Origin: Gamsiella multidivaricata
Lineage: Eukaryota; Mortierellomycota; Mortierellomycetes; Mortierellales; Mortierellaceae
NCBI RefSeq assembly: GCF_025024155.1
Contig: NW_026251783.1
Span: forward strand, 62,001-126,000
Length of the DNA: 64,000 nucleotides
Direction: 5' to 3'
In this document: piece by piece, positions 24,448 through 37,221 of the stretch
How the letters are laid out: every line of letters begins with the position of its first letter
Numbering within the stretch: position 1 is the stretch's first letter
Made by a program: the position numbers and the translations under genes
Notes under the pieces: model-generated
Told to the model about the DNA's origin: nothing
Database searches by the model: none
The model's input: only the letters and a program-made list of their open reading frames with translations

Positions 24448-27400
24448 TTAGTGCATCCTGGTATTTTCGATCTCGTCAATCATTTGCTCGTACTCCTTCA
24501 GCCGAGACGGGCTTCTATCGTTAAAGGTGTGGGTATCCATAGCATGTTGCTGGTGCTGATGCTGTTGTTGCTTCTGCTGTCGAATGTGTGAGAGGTACTC
24601 TTCCTCATTGTCGCCCTCGCTGCTGTCGCTATAGTCATAAAACTGGTTCTGATGGTTGTTGAGGCTCTTGGAGTACTGATACGTTTGTTGATTCTGCACT
24701 GGGGCAGAAGCTGCCTGCTGCTGAGTAGACACTGAGGCATTGGCCATGTACGGAGCCGGATTCTTGTTCCACGGTACCTTCAACATCTCCAGCTCACGCG
24801 TAATAGAGTCGACCGAGTCGCGGTTGGATGTACCTTGATGAACATCGTCATATTGGTAATGATGGTTGGATTCATGACCATATTGGTAATCATTGTCGCC
24901 ATACTCATCCCTCTGTTGTACTTGTTGATGCTCATCACCTCCGTGACCATAAGACTGCATGTAGTTGTTGCCCTTTGAAGCGGGCTTGGCTGTTTGCTGG
25001 ACGCTTGATAACAAAGGCGATACTGCTGCACCTCCAACAGGGCTGTCGCTCTTGCTGTTACCACTACCGTTCCTGATGCTGTTGATCAATCGGTGCGCGT
25101 TCGTAGCAGGAGAAGTTTGGTGTGAGTTCCGGTTCGAAGAAGACGTAGGCGTTGATCCAGATGCGGTTTTGCTGAGCTGGCTGTTCAGCTGCTGATGGAC
25201 CCCAGCGAGGTTGGCGGAGTTAAGAGGCGAGTTGGGATTCGAGGCGTCGGTCATGCCACTCTGCATGTTGTCGAGCAAAAGGCTCACCTTCTTCTCTGTC
25301 TCAGAGAGCCGGGCCTCGAGCACAGAGTTGTCGCCCTCCAAGATCTGGATCGTCTCCTGCGCCTTCTTCAGTCGTTGCTCCAGATCTTGGCGCTGCTTCT
25401 CCACTTGTTGCAGTGCCTCAGAATTCTGGTCCGATTTATTGGCAGACGCCGTGACGGCAGCCGCCTGGGCCTGCAAAGTATGGTCAAGCTGACTTTCGAG
25501 CTGCTCGTTCAAATCAAAAGCTTCGTCCAGTTCCGTCTGCTTCGTATGAAGTTTTTCCTGGACCTGGTGGATCTCGCTCACGAGTCGCTCCACATCCGCC
25601 TTGAGTTGATCCTCCTGTTTGGCAGCCTTGCTCTTGAATTCCTCCGATTGATCCTGGAGCGCCTCAAGTTCATCCGCGATGGCCTCATTAAGACTCTCGA
25701 CCTCTTGCAGGCGCTCTGTAATCGAGATGACCTTCTGGGAGAGCTCTGCCGAATGCATCTCAGACTCCATCAATCGATTCTGGAGATTGTTCAGCTGGTC
25801 AGACAGCTCGCCACGCTCTTCGCTCCAGTGCATCTTTAACATCGTGATGCGCTCTTCTTCCTGCTCCTTCTGGCTATTTTGTACAGCAGAGAGATCGCCG
25901 CAGCGGGCATGTTCCTCCTGGAGTTGCTTTAGTTCTGCCTCAACTACATCCTTTTCCTTCATGGTTGCTTCCAGGTCATTCTTTAGCTTGCGGAGCAAAA
26001 GCGCAGTCTTCTCAGAGTGCTGGATCGTAGCCTGGCGTTGGGTCTCGAATGTCTCAAGGCGTTGGGTGTAGCGGCTGTGGGTCTCCTCGAGATCCTCCTC
26101 CAGTATCAGAGCACGTTCTTCAGCTTGCCTGACCTTCTCCTCCATCGATGTGGTATACTCTGCTGTGCCGCGGACACGAGCCTGCATGATGACGTCCTCA
26201 GCAATGATACCCTTCTCACGCATGACATCTTTCAGCAATCCCAGCTGCACCTCATGATCTTCCAGCTCCTTGATCTTGGCCTCCAGTTCCTGCTCGGTCC
26301 TGCTCAGGCCGTTCTTGACCTCTGCGGCACTCTCACGCTCCTGAGACAGCATCCTTTGGAGCGAGATTGTTTCTGCGCGGGCTTGCATCGAGAACTGCTC
26401 CAGTCGCGAGATCTCAATCATAGCCTCTGCCAGCTCAGTCGCGGACTTGGATGCCGACTCCTGCGAGAGTGCATGCAATTTCTTGAGTGAACCCAGCTCG
26501 TGCTCCAACTCTGATACTCTGGAAACAGTGCTGAGAATGGCAATGCTGTCATGCTTGCGCTCTGGCGCCTTCTCGGCCCTACCACGAGGGCTGAAGGCTC
26601 CAAGACCATCCTCCACCAGTTTTCTGAGTGTGATGACTTCGTCCTTTGAGACCTGCCATCTGCTCTCCAATTCCTCGACCTTGGACTGCAACCGCTCTGA
26701 TTCGCCCTTGTACCGGTTGACGTCGCTTGACAGCTCCAATCGCAAGCTTTCCAATTTCTCAATCTTGAGAGATGTCTCGTCGGAACGAGCCTCGGCGCGC
26801 ATGGCCCGTTCATTGGCCATAGAGTAGGCCATTTGTGCCCTCTCGAGAGCCTTCTCGTGCTCCTCAATCTGCTGCTTCAGGCTCTTGACCTTCTGAAGCA
26901 AGCCCGACGACTGCGACTGGTGTCCCGAGAATCCAGCTTGGGTTTCGGCCAGCTGACTCGCGTACTCTCTCACCTCGGCCTCGGCCTTCGTAGCACGATT
27001 ATGCAACGAAGCAAGTTCGGCAAGCGCGCGGGTGTGAGCAGCCTGGGACTGGTCTGCTAGCAGCGCGGAGCCTTGAGACCGCTCATCAGCCGCGATACGC
27101 GACATTTTTTCTTGCTCGAGATGTTCTTGCGCTTTAGTGTACTGGGTATCCAGCGCCTCGAGTTCGTTGAGGGCACTGGTCAAGCGCTTCTCAAGATCCG
27201 CAGCACGCTCCATTTCAACTCGGGCTAGTGCGTTGGGATCCTGCTGAGCGTTCGACATCGACGACAATTTAGCCTTGAGATAAGCAGCCTCTTGTAGCGC
27301 ACCTGTCCTAACTCGCTCGGCCTCTTTGATCTTGGACGATGCTGCTTGCGCTTGAGTTGCAATCGACATCTGAGTGGATAAATTTAGAAGGATAGCATTA

Positions 27401-30400
27401 ACAACAAAGCACAGCCCGCTATCATAGTGTCCAGCCAGACATCATTGAAATTGACTTTACCTTGACAGTCTTGAGCTCCTCCTTGACTTTGATGAGTGCC
27501 TTCGTGATCTTGAGCTGCTGTCCCTCCAGCTCTCCCCTCTCCAGCTCCTTTTCCAAGTCCAACATTGACAAGCGTCGGTTTTGGAAACTAACCGAGTCCT
27601 TCGTCTCCTTTCTGTTGGGTGCAAGAGAATCCCTGGCCAGAATCACCTCGGCCATAAGCCAGTTCTCTCGTTTTTTCATCTTTTCCAGCTCCTCATGCTT
27701 GGCCTTGATCTCTTGCTTCAGCAGCTTATTTTCGTCCTGAACTGCCTCAGCACGGGATTCGATCGACTTGATCTTGGCCGTGCCCTGTGCCGAGGTACGT
27801 GCTGTCGAATCAGTCGATAGAATTGCTGAGGATGGAGCGGGGCCAATTCCGAGACCAAATCCAGAGTTATTCGAGCCACTAGATCCACGAGCCGCAAATC
27901 GACCGGACGCTGGTGAGGAAGAGCGATCGAGTGGACCTGGAATGGGCGTCGATGACCCAATTGAATGAAGTGGTGGCGGCAGTGGTTGAGCCTGGTTGGA
28001 CTTTTTGTCCGCGCCAGGAGGAAGTGGAATAGAACCCGACACAGGTGGCGAAGGAGTTGTTGGAGGCGGTGGGAGGTTGCCGCGCAGGACGCTGGGTGAA
28101 AGCAGAGGAGCATTTGCTGGGATGCTTGATCCGCCTGCAGGGGCGACTCCGCCGGGAGGCGGAGGGGGGACGTATGAGCCCGCTCCGGCCTGAGCGCTCT
28201 GGGCTGCTGGAGGAGGGGGTGCAAAGGCAGTGATGGCTTCCATTGCATAGGGATTGATATCTTCAGTATTGCTAATGGAGCCCGAGGGTGGGACAAAGTT
28301 CATGGTGCGGCGGTCTTGTGGTCGAGATGCAGTTGGGCTACCATCGCCTGTACTAGAGAGTGACCGCGACGAAAGCGGAGGACTAGTTGAGGAAACATTG
28401 ATGACCCTCAACGGAGATGGGCTTGCCACGCCCATACTTGGGCTGGTGGGCATCTGATGCATTGTCCTACGATTAACGCTAGCGCTGTTGATAGGACTGG
28501 CGGTACCAATGACGGCGCCACCGTATCCTCCCTGAAAGTCGTCCCTCAAAGTCTGGCGGCGGGTAGCGATCGACAAACCATCTGCCTGATAATCGTTCAT
28601 TGGGCCTGAGGTCTGGATTCCTGCGCTAGCTCCTCGAGGCGGTGGTGCACCAAACGTGGTTAGGGGCCGCTGGCCAAGCTGAGGATTTATCAACTGGCTG
28701 GTTTGCTGTGAGATAGTGAGGCTGGATGATGAACCTTGACGATCCATGGGTCCGAATGCCGCGGGGGACGTAGGTCTCTGAGTAAGGCGGCGATCTGGTC
28801 TGTCTGGTCTTTCAGGGCGATCGGGTGCACGCTGCTGCCCCGAGTTCCTGTCAGACTCATATTCACTAGAACCGGGCTGCTCTTGCACGGAAACTTCGCT
28901 AGGTCGGTTCGAAACAAGTTTCTGAGACGATGCTTGACGGGGAGGAATCATTGTTGGTCCAGAGTCAGGGAAACGAATCTTGGCTGTAGAAGCCATTATT
29001 GTTTTTGGTTAGTCTCATACTTTCCTATGTGTAGAATGCATTGATTCGCAAGGTATCATCGTATCATTATAGTCCGCCATTGCACTTACGAATCTCAAGA
29101 TAATATATCAGCGCAGAGTCCTCCAGCTTGGTCTGCTCTGATTCTCCGCCGAGGACAAATACCCGATCCTTGATTGTGCACATTGAGTGGCCACTTCTTG
29201 GACTAGCCACAGGTCCGACGTTTTGGAAGAGATACCAACGACGCTCTATTCCATAATACAAAATACTTGTTAATAAGTCGTCCTTAACCTGTTGGTACCG
29301 TAAGAATGTATCCTCAATGCTGCTCACCATGAATCTTGAAAGCGTAGGCATCGTTTAGTTCAGTCCCATCAGGGCTGTTTCCGCCGAAAATATACATGAT
29401 TCCGTCCGCGACAGTGCAAGCGTGTCCATGGCGACCCGTTGGAAGATATCCAGAAGCTGGGATGGGCGTCCAGGTCAGGGCCCAGGGATCAAAACACCAT
29501 ATGTCGTTGTAGAAATAATCTGCATCGGCGCCTCCAAATACGTAGATCTTGCCCTCATGTACGCCCGCACAATGGCCTGAACGAGCAGGAGGCGACTCTG
29601 TCTGCGGCTCGAGCTTTTCCCATCTTGGGTTATGTGTGACTATGGGTGTCATAAAAACAAAGAGGAAGGGTGTCAGGGTCCGAACTCTTTTGCTAGGGAA
29701 CACTAGGGCAAGCGGCCTTTTTGGGTAGCCAGGGGATACATACTTGATTTCATGTCAAAGGCTGCGATGTCGTCCAGGTAGAAATTATCGACCTGACCGC
29801 CAAAGATGTACATGGTCGTCCCTACACTGCATCCTATGTGTGAATGGCGGGGCGTGGGCAGGGGCCCCTTGATTGGCGGCTTGTTCCACTCCTTCCTACC
29901 CGTATGCAGCACATGGAGACTATCATCACATTGACCAGTCATCGAGTCCCAACCGCCAAAATCTGTTGGAAATGAATTTGAGAAATACAGTTAACGTCGC
30001 TTACTTAACCTGCCCCTTTTTTGTATCACCTGAAACAACTGTCCGCAAAGGGGAAGTGCTAAAATGGATCATCGACAGGATGTAGAAGACATACATATGA
30101 TATACTGGCCAATATTTACGGCGGAGTGGCCGCTCTTGGCCATCGGGGGATCAGCGCCAGCAGCAGCAACTGCTTGACACTCCAGCGACACTAGTGGCGA
30201 GATGGAAAAGAAGAACACATTGGAAGAAGTCATTAGCAGAGAACAGTTTCGTTTCACCTTTTTGGTTGATGACACACGCATATGCGCAAGCATTTGGGAA
30301 TGTAGCCTAGGTTGTTTGTTTATACACCAATCTTGAGGAAAGAAACCTCCTTGGAGGGAACGAGAGAGCTCATTTGCTCATCTTCACTTTTATGAGCCCA

Positions 30401-31051
30401 ATGTAACGCTGCATTAAACAACAAGACCATCCTCTTAGCGGCATTCCTAGCCATACATCCATTTAGCTGGGAGCCTCACTCCTCTAGACCGTATGTCGCC
30501 GTCAACTCCAAGAAAGCAAATTGCACATGCTTACCAGAGTCAATAAGAAAGAGATCTCCCTTGGTCGTTCCGCGTTGACTGCCACCATACAAGTAAATAT
30601 CTGTTCCATTCACGGTTATGGAGCTCGTATGCTGAAATCGTGGGAACGGATTCGTCCCCAAGATTCGCCGCTGGGTCCAGAACAACTGAGGTGTGGCCGG
30701 AACGGCCGCCGGATTTGACCCTGATGATGCGAATGTCGGACTGTGCAGCTGTGTCGGTGAGGGCGGACTATACATAGGTGAATATGTTTGCTGTGGTATA
30801 GGACTCATGGGACTCAAAGGCCCGTTCCCTACAGGCCCTCCAGGTCCAAAAGATGGAGAAGTGCTGTGTCCATTATGATTATTACTTCCACTGTTTGGGA
30901 CGCCGCCTTGCATGCTGCTGCTGCTGTTGTTAAAGCCATGGAGGCCATTGGGAGAAGGAGGGGGTCGCTGCTGTTTCACGCCCATATTGCTGCTCTGTTG
31001 GTTATTAGTCGAAGCCGGATCCTCTTTTTTCTTGTTCGAAAAGAGACCCAT
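24448..31051 (-). CDS. Tea1/Kel1-type cell-end polarity protein: kelch repeats plus long coiled coil, 1,914 aa
   Basis: Seven exons: 31051..30535, 30190..30095, 29962..29744, 29639..29328, 29245..29090, 28983..27461 and 27369..24448; all introns GT-AG, frame continuous. Order of domains: MGLFS start with a Pro/Asn/Ser-rich leader (about 140 aa), a kelch propeller with repeated YxFGG motifs (DIYLYGGSQ, YIIYFGGWD, MYIFGGQVD, IYVFGGADA, MYIFGGNSP, VFVLGGESE), a Pro-rich disordered linker (PPPPPGG), then about 900 residues of heptad coiled coil, and a Gln/His-rich tail. This matches Tea1/Kel1 proteins, which mark growing cell ends, usually with microtubule or actin partners. It is longer than fission yeast Tea1 (about 1,150 aa), mainly through the coiled coil. 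The leader could be myristoylated at Gly2, which is a guess. Confidence 0.9.
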
Positions 31052-31838
31052 GGTGATAGAAGATAAGAACTAGGCAGAAGGGAGATAAAGTGGCGGTAGT
31101 TTGACGGCTCTGAGCCCAGGTGCAAGACAAATGGCGGGTGAGGATAATGCGCGAGGGATGTAGTCGTTCAGGCAAGAATGAGAGTGGAACAGAGACTGGG
31201 CATGCCTCGGGTGAACAGTGATGAGTGTAGAAGTGTAGAAGAGGGATGAGGAAGGATGATGAGGAAAGAAAAGTGATGAAAGACGAGTTGAGCTCAGCGC
31301 GGAAAACAAGATGTTTTCTTTTTTCATAAATTGCCTTTGTACGACCTGAACCATTCAAGGCGCGTACTGGTCTGTATGCATCGGATATCATGTTGAACCA
31401 CATGTATTCAGACAAATCCTTTCCTTTTGTCTTTGTTCCCAAGATACGACACGCAGCAGACCGGGGAGCCGGATGGCCACAGCAAGGTCCAGGGAATCTA
31501 CATGTACTCAAATCCACCCATGCACGGATGCCCATGCGTCTCTGCATGTGTGGCCTGCATTGCATGTAAAAGGCAAGGCGGGGTTTATTCTGAAGTATAA
31601 CTTAAGAATCCAGAGCACTTTTCCATGCGCGGCTGCAGTAGCCCACCTGCCTTCGGCTTGTCTAGCCTGGAGCTTTTCTCCCCCATTTTGGCCAATGCCG
31701 ATCGTCGGTTTCATGTTGAATTCCCGCCACCAATTTCCAGGAACATCATTCAATGTCGCCGTAAGCAAACTTCCTTCCCACAGATCAGTCTTTTTGCATT
31801 ACTTTTTACATTACTTTATTCTTGTCTACGATGCTACT
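31052..31838. other. Promoter of the Tea1-like gene and DSK2 3' flank
   Basis: Spacer between two minus-strand genes. A plus-strand ORF reading through here runs antisense into DSK2 and is not believed. Confidence 0.5.
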
Positions 31839-32990
31839 TCAAGCACCTCCACGAAACAGAATCTCAACAGCACCGTTCACATTCCCACCAGTGGCCAGCA
31901 ATGCCCGGATGTTCTTGGCTGCATCGTAGAACCCCATTTCATTCAACTGCTTCAACTGGATCTGGAATCGCTCTTCGGGAGGTTGCTGTGTCTGGTGAGG
32001 AGTCGTCCCAGTCCTGGCTCCCATGGCTCCCATCTGCTGTGCCCAGAAGCTGGCCGTTGGGTTCGCAGTCGCTCCTGTTCCACCGAGTCCAACAAAGGGG
32101 TTGAAAGCGGGCATCCACGCTGCTCCCCCAGCGCCTTCAACTCCAGCCGTCGCAGGATTTGATGCAGGTGATGCCGGCGTGGATACTGCACTACCCCATG
32201 GGCTATATGTGCCTGCTCCTGGACTGCCCATAGTGCCACTCATTGCAAGCCGGCGCAACATTTCGGGATTTGAGATCATTTGCATAAATTGTGGCGAGTG
32301 CAACATCTGTCGAGCCTGAGGGCCCATTGCCTGTAATGCTGGGTTCATTGACATCATTGACTCTAAGACCTGCGGATTCTGGAGCATGGCGGACATGTAC
32401 TGCGCAAAGTTTGGGTCCTGCATCATTTGAGACATAATCGCGGGATCCATGCCCCCCATTCCTGGCATGCCTGCCATACCGCCAAATCCACCTAGTCCTT
32501 CAGGTCCGCTCGCACTACTACCGCTCGGAAGATTAGTCCATGGATTTGGTAATGCTCCTGTGCTGGGTGAATCTATTAGGGTTTAGTAAGGTCAAGGTCA
32601 ACAAAGCAAATATTCGTTTCACAGTGCAAATTTGACAGCAGAATGCCTCATACCTCGAGTCGCCGAGGTCTGAGATGCAGGGTGTGGTGCTATCGTTGGT
32701 ACTGTGGCGGCGGCTGGTACTGTAGTCGAGGTGGCAGTAGCAGTACTACTGGGCGGTGCTGCACTCCGCACCATGTGCACGGTGTGTCCCTCAGCAATGT
32801 TGTATGTCGCAAGCGTATCTCCGTCCTTGAGGACTCTACCAGAATAAATCAGCCTCATACGCTCCGCAGGCGTCTCGCAGTTCTGTCCCACTTTAGCCTT
32901 GAGGCTGAGTACTGTTTCTGAGGTAGCGACAGAGATTACATATTTCCGATCGCTGGATGCCTTGATGTTGATGGTGATCAGGTCCGACAT
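31839..32990 (-). CDS. DSK2: Ubiquilin/Dsk2, UBL-STI1-UBA shuttle protein, 356 aa
   Basis: Carries ubiquitylated proteins to the proteasome. Exons 32990..32654 and 32572..31839 with a GT-AG intron. UBL domain at about residues 4-75 (ITINIKASSDRKYVISVATS; RLIYSGRVLKDGDTL). A Thr/Ala/Pro linker leads to a Gly/Met-rich region (GGMAGMPGMGGMDP) and an STI1-type segment with MSQMMQDPNFAQYMSAMLQN and NPALQAMGPQAR. The C-terminal UBA domain (LKQLNEMGFYDAAKNIRALL, GGNVNGAVEILF) ends the protein, as in yeast Dsk2 (373 aa). The start is the first ATG, directly before the beta-grasp fold. Confidence 0.96.
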
Positions 32991-33385
32991 GGTGGAATGA
33001 GCGCAATCTTTCTTTTTTTCAACAGGAAGAAGTGAAGGAGCTGAGGGAGGAATATGAAGAGTGGAGAAGAATGAAGAGACAGAAGATCGTGAGGTCCCAA
33101 GAGCTTTGAGCAAAGGAGAGATACGACCAAAGAACTGCTTCAAGCTTCAATACCCTGGGCGAAGGCACCTGGTACCTGAGGGTCAAGTACGTACAAAGTT
33201 AGACTCTCTTACGTATGCCGGGATTGGTCCGATCGCTTCCTGCATCAATCGAGCGTGGTCGCACAAGCACGCAACAAGAAACTTGTATCACTCTCCACAG
33301 ACGTATACGCACTTGCCTCGTACGCACTTTGTTTTGAGCCCAGCACTTGCTCTTTTTTTTTTTTTATTTCGTTCTGAGAAGCAGT
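32991..33385. other. DSK2 promoter and upstream 3' flank
   Basis: About 395 bp between minus-strand genes, with an A/T homopolymer near 33353-33365. No gene is seen. Confidence 0.5.
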
Positions 33386-36056
33386 TTAATAATTGATCCA
33401 GAAATCAAGCGGGAACAGAGATCTCATGGCATGCCAGTGGTCCTCCGCCCCAATGCGCTGCATCGCGTTAAGCGTGTTATTTCGATCGAGGATCAGCTCT
33501 CCCTTAGTTGGATCATAAGGCGTTGAGAGCGGCCATTCCTGAAAACTGGTCAGAACCCAATCCCGCATGACACTGGGCCGCAACGCATGATCGATGTGGC
33601 CGCCTTGCTGTTGCGACATCATAATATCCTCTTGAGATGGAGCAGGCGGCGGATCATACAGATCAAATTCGATCGGGATCTGAGCGGCGAAAAAGACCAT
33701 GTTTTGATACGCCTCAGGATCATCGGGGCTTTCCTTGAACCCAACCACATGCTTGAAGGCCGTGTGCAGTGTGCGACGCACAGAGTTAAGTGCCTGGGCT
33801 TTCAAAGGATGCTCTGAACCCACCATGTTCTAGTGACATTGAGTACGGCAATTGCAACAAAAAATCTGTTCAATAATCGGCTTCCAATCTTCCACCAAGC
33901 AAACAGAAAGAAAAAGAAATAAAGACATGCTCTTAACGCATACATACCAAGGCGAGCACACCATCGGGTTTCATGATCCTTTGAATGTCCTGTAATGCCT
34001 CCAGAGAAAACAAAGATGGTGGGACACCACCACCCGTAAACACATCATGGATTATGTAGTCGTATTTGCCCTTGGGTGCATTCTTGATAAATTGTCGTCC
34101 GTCCTGAATGAAAAGCTGGTGGGGCTTTGGCCAATCGAAGTACATAGACGCGTAATCGGCGACAACTGGGTCGATCTCTACCACATCAACAAGCACACCT
34201 AGCTGAGTCAAGGAGCCTGACGCGATGCCTACTCCCAACCCACTAGTATGGTTTCGTGGTCGCACGGATGAAGAGATGTTGCTGTCAGTTCGATTGACGC
34301 ATTCCCGGGTTTGAACCTTATTTTGGGGTGCGATCGGTGGGAAGAAGCTGTTCAAGTCCTTACATTTGAAGCGCTATTTCCTGCTGACTCCTCTCACGAT
34401 TCTTGATCAATCGGACAGCTAGCCGTTTATAAGGAACGCATTAGTTGCTATACTAGATCATATGACCATGACATGTCCTTGTACACGTCTGTCCTTTCCC
34501 ATATGGCAGGCATCCTCTTACCTTCTGGGATGTAAAATGTGCCAAAGATAGAATCGCCTGTTTCTGCATACATTCCACCGATCAATGAATGTCCAGCACG
34601 CATAACTCGAATATGGAGGTCGTTTCTCATGGCGTGCTCGTCCACGACACTGATCCATCCAGTAATGCTTTCATTTCTTGCCAGAATCGTAAAGTTGCCT
34701 GTGGGTGGATTGTGGGCCTGTATTGCAAAGACAAGGACATAGTAAGTCAATAAACCCTATGGTCATAAAAAAAACTGCTCTTTCCATTCTTACCTTAGTC
34801 ACACTAGCCTGGCACTGAGGGTTTCGCGTAGCGTTTTGAGCGGCCATAGCCAGGACAAGCACAAGCGGGATGAAACTCATCGCTAGCGATGCTCGACTTA
34901 ATGCAGTCTTGGGTTTTCTCCTGCTCTCCAATCGTTCGTCCGGTAACGCCACTTCTCCATGGATAAATGTCAACACTAACGAGACAAGGGATTAACGAGT
35001 GTTAGATCCGATTTGCAATCGATAACGAGTAAGATTGACATTTTGATATGAGAGCCGCAATCAGATTTTTTGTTCATTACTCTTGTGAAGTCCAGAAATG
35101 GCTGCCACCAAGATGGCGGATATATACACGCGGGGACAGTTCTGACCCTGAGGCACCATCTGGAACACAACCAGTGTCAGTCCCAAGATCGACCCTACCT
35201 GGATCAGCACGCAGCTCATCCATGTTCTCACATGAACGCGCTCATATGAACGCAGAACGCACGCCAGTGCATTGGTGAATCCCAGTAACGCAAGCACGGG
35301 GTAAGCGAGGAAGAGTTGCGTCAAATGCGGCCCTCTCCAGGGTCCAAACTCTCCACTGTGCTTGAACATGGCATGGGTCGTGAAGAAGGAGCTGGCCAAA
35401 AACAAGGCACACATGTCCAGAGACACAACGATGCCCTTTCGAAGTTTCGCGTCCTTTCGAAGACCAGCGGCTGCGATAGCCGCTTCAGAAATAGACTGCG
35501 TATAGGCACTGTCGTGAGCCGCTTTATCTCCTGATGACGACGATGATGACGGGTGGCTCCTGTCCGATCCTGCGAAATACGTGTAGATCACCGCCGGCAC
35601 GACTCCCAATCCCACGGACACCATCGAGTACTCCAGAAACATTTCCTCAATAAAAATGCTGCCGTAAATGGGTTCCATCATGTTGGGCGCCACGCGCAGG
35701 GTCATGCCCGCAACCAATGGCGTGAGAATGATAAGGGACGCCCGAGTGACGGTAAGGAGGAGCTCCAAAAGCATAGTCTGTGAATGCGGTGGTTTGGCGC
35801 CAGTCTTAGCGCTCGGCTTCGCGCTGCCGCCATCGATGGTACTCTTTTCTGAGGCTTTGTAGGATGCTGTGGAAGAAAGCGAGGAGGAGGAGGAGTAAAC
35901 TCGCTGAGCAGTAGTTGAAGAGGGATCGGCGCCACGAGAAGACGAGGAAGTGTGAATGACCGATGAAGACGATGAGAATGCTGTCGTCGAGTCAGTGCTC
36001 TCGCCCTGCTCCCTCTCACTGGCGCTGGACTGATTCCCGTGCTTTCGTTGCTTCAT
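33386..36056 (-). CDS. Membrane-anchored spermidine synthase-like aminopropyltransferase, 715 aa
   Basis: Six exons: 36056..35081, 34975..34794, 34717..34522, 34418..34364 (only 55 nt), 34242..33948 and 33829..33386, all GT-AG. The N-terminal half starts with a Ser-rich tail and then has about six hydrophobic segments (LLELLLTVTRASLIILTPL, EYSMVSVGLGVVPAVIYTYF, IVVSLDMCALFLASSFF, LFLAYPVLALLGFTNALACV, VLIQVGSILGLTLVVF, AMSFIPLVLVLAMAA). The C-terminal half is a Rossmann-type SAM/dcSAM-binding domain: GLGVGIASGS at 471-480, VEIDP at 491-495, QDGRQF at 516-521 and HDVFTGG at 535-541. This is the layout of fungal SpeE-like membrane proteins, not of the compact cytosolic Spe3. The true acceptor substrate cannot be read from sequence. 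ATG 36056 is chosen; an in-frame ATG at 36281 exists. Confidence 0.85.
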
Positions 36057-37221
36057 CGTGTGGTGCTTTGAGATGAAAGTGAGATGAATTGGATGAGTAC
36101 AGTCGAGATGGAAGGGACAGCCTTTCAGAGTGGTCTCCTTCAGCCCGCAAAGGTACCTGAACCTTGTTTTGACATTTGTCTGACAAGAGCCGTTAAAAGT
36201 GCAGGAACATTTTGACCGCAGCCATGCATAGCGCCTGACAGCAGCCGTTGACACGCATCCCAACTCCAATTCCACCTTCAATCATTACTTGCACACTCAT
36301 ATTCAACAATCCCCGGCCTTCCAGGGACACGCTCGAAGAGACTCTCTATAAGAGTGCTCCTACTGCATGACACAAGTTCATCTTTACGCCATAAGATAGA
36401 TCTGTAGTGCAAAGGGGCGATGTCAGGAGATGGTGCCGTGTCTAAAGCCCGAAACCGAGATATTTCCTCTCAGAGTCAGACCAACCGACGCTTAAGATAC
36501 CCGATAGCAATGTAGAAACCTCCGTGGAGGGCGCTGATGAGCGACTGTCTATTCTATCTATCTGTACAGGGCCTGCGGACGTCGTTTCTGTACTAGCCTC
36601 ACAGTATCATCGATGCTCCTTCTGAGAAAAAAAATTCCCCCCATCTGAAGATCGACGCCAGCGCAAAAGCACGCAGCCCTTGTCTATTTCAGGCTCTCGA
36701 TTTTACATTGCCGAGGCATAATATAACGATGCACCAACTCAGAAGACGGCTTCGCCATCATCTGTGTCGCTCTTTATTTTCAATCCCAAACAATAGCCCT
36801 GAACTGTTTCCTCCTTTACTTCACTGGCACTTCCTCTACATCACGCCTAATCTCACACACACACTCGCATAAATTGCTATACACTCCCTTAACGCTCGCA
36901 ATCGAGTAATTTCGCTCACCCACGCGAAACAGCAGCTCTGTGACCCACCGTTAGCACTATGCATCCGCTAACGCAAGCTATGTGTCTAAGGTGTTACAAG
37001 GTTTCCACACCCTGATCCTGTCACCTTCAGCGCTCCTGCGAACCTTGCTGCTCCTGTACAAACTACATTAGTAGGTACTCTCTATTCTGCTGCCAGACCC
37101 GTCCTTTGCCTTCTAAGAATTCATTCCATGGACCGCACACGAATACTCTCGAGCGGCCTACTAACTGGCACATTTACCTCCACTTTTAGGGTGACTTGAC
37201 CGGCTAAGCAAGAATGTCCGA
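36057..37221. other. Intergenic, no supported gene
   Basis: Holds the promoter of the aminopropyltransferase-like gene. Nothing else is recognised before the inverted-repeat element. Confidence 0.5.

Noticed and set aside
25195..25839. 214-codon plus-strand ORF inside the coiled-coil exon
   Set aside because: Leu/Arg-rich mirror of Glu/Gln-rich coiled-coil codons; no start context or homology.
31473..32162. 229-codon plus-strand ORF overlapping DSK2
   Set aside because: Antisense to a clear ubiquilin gene; composition is that of random translation.
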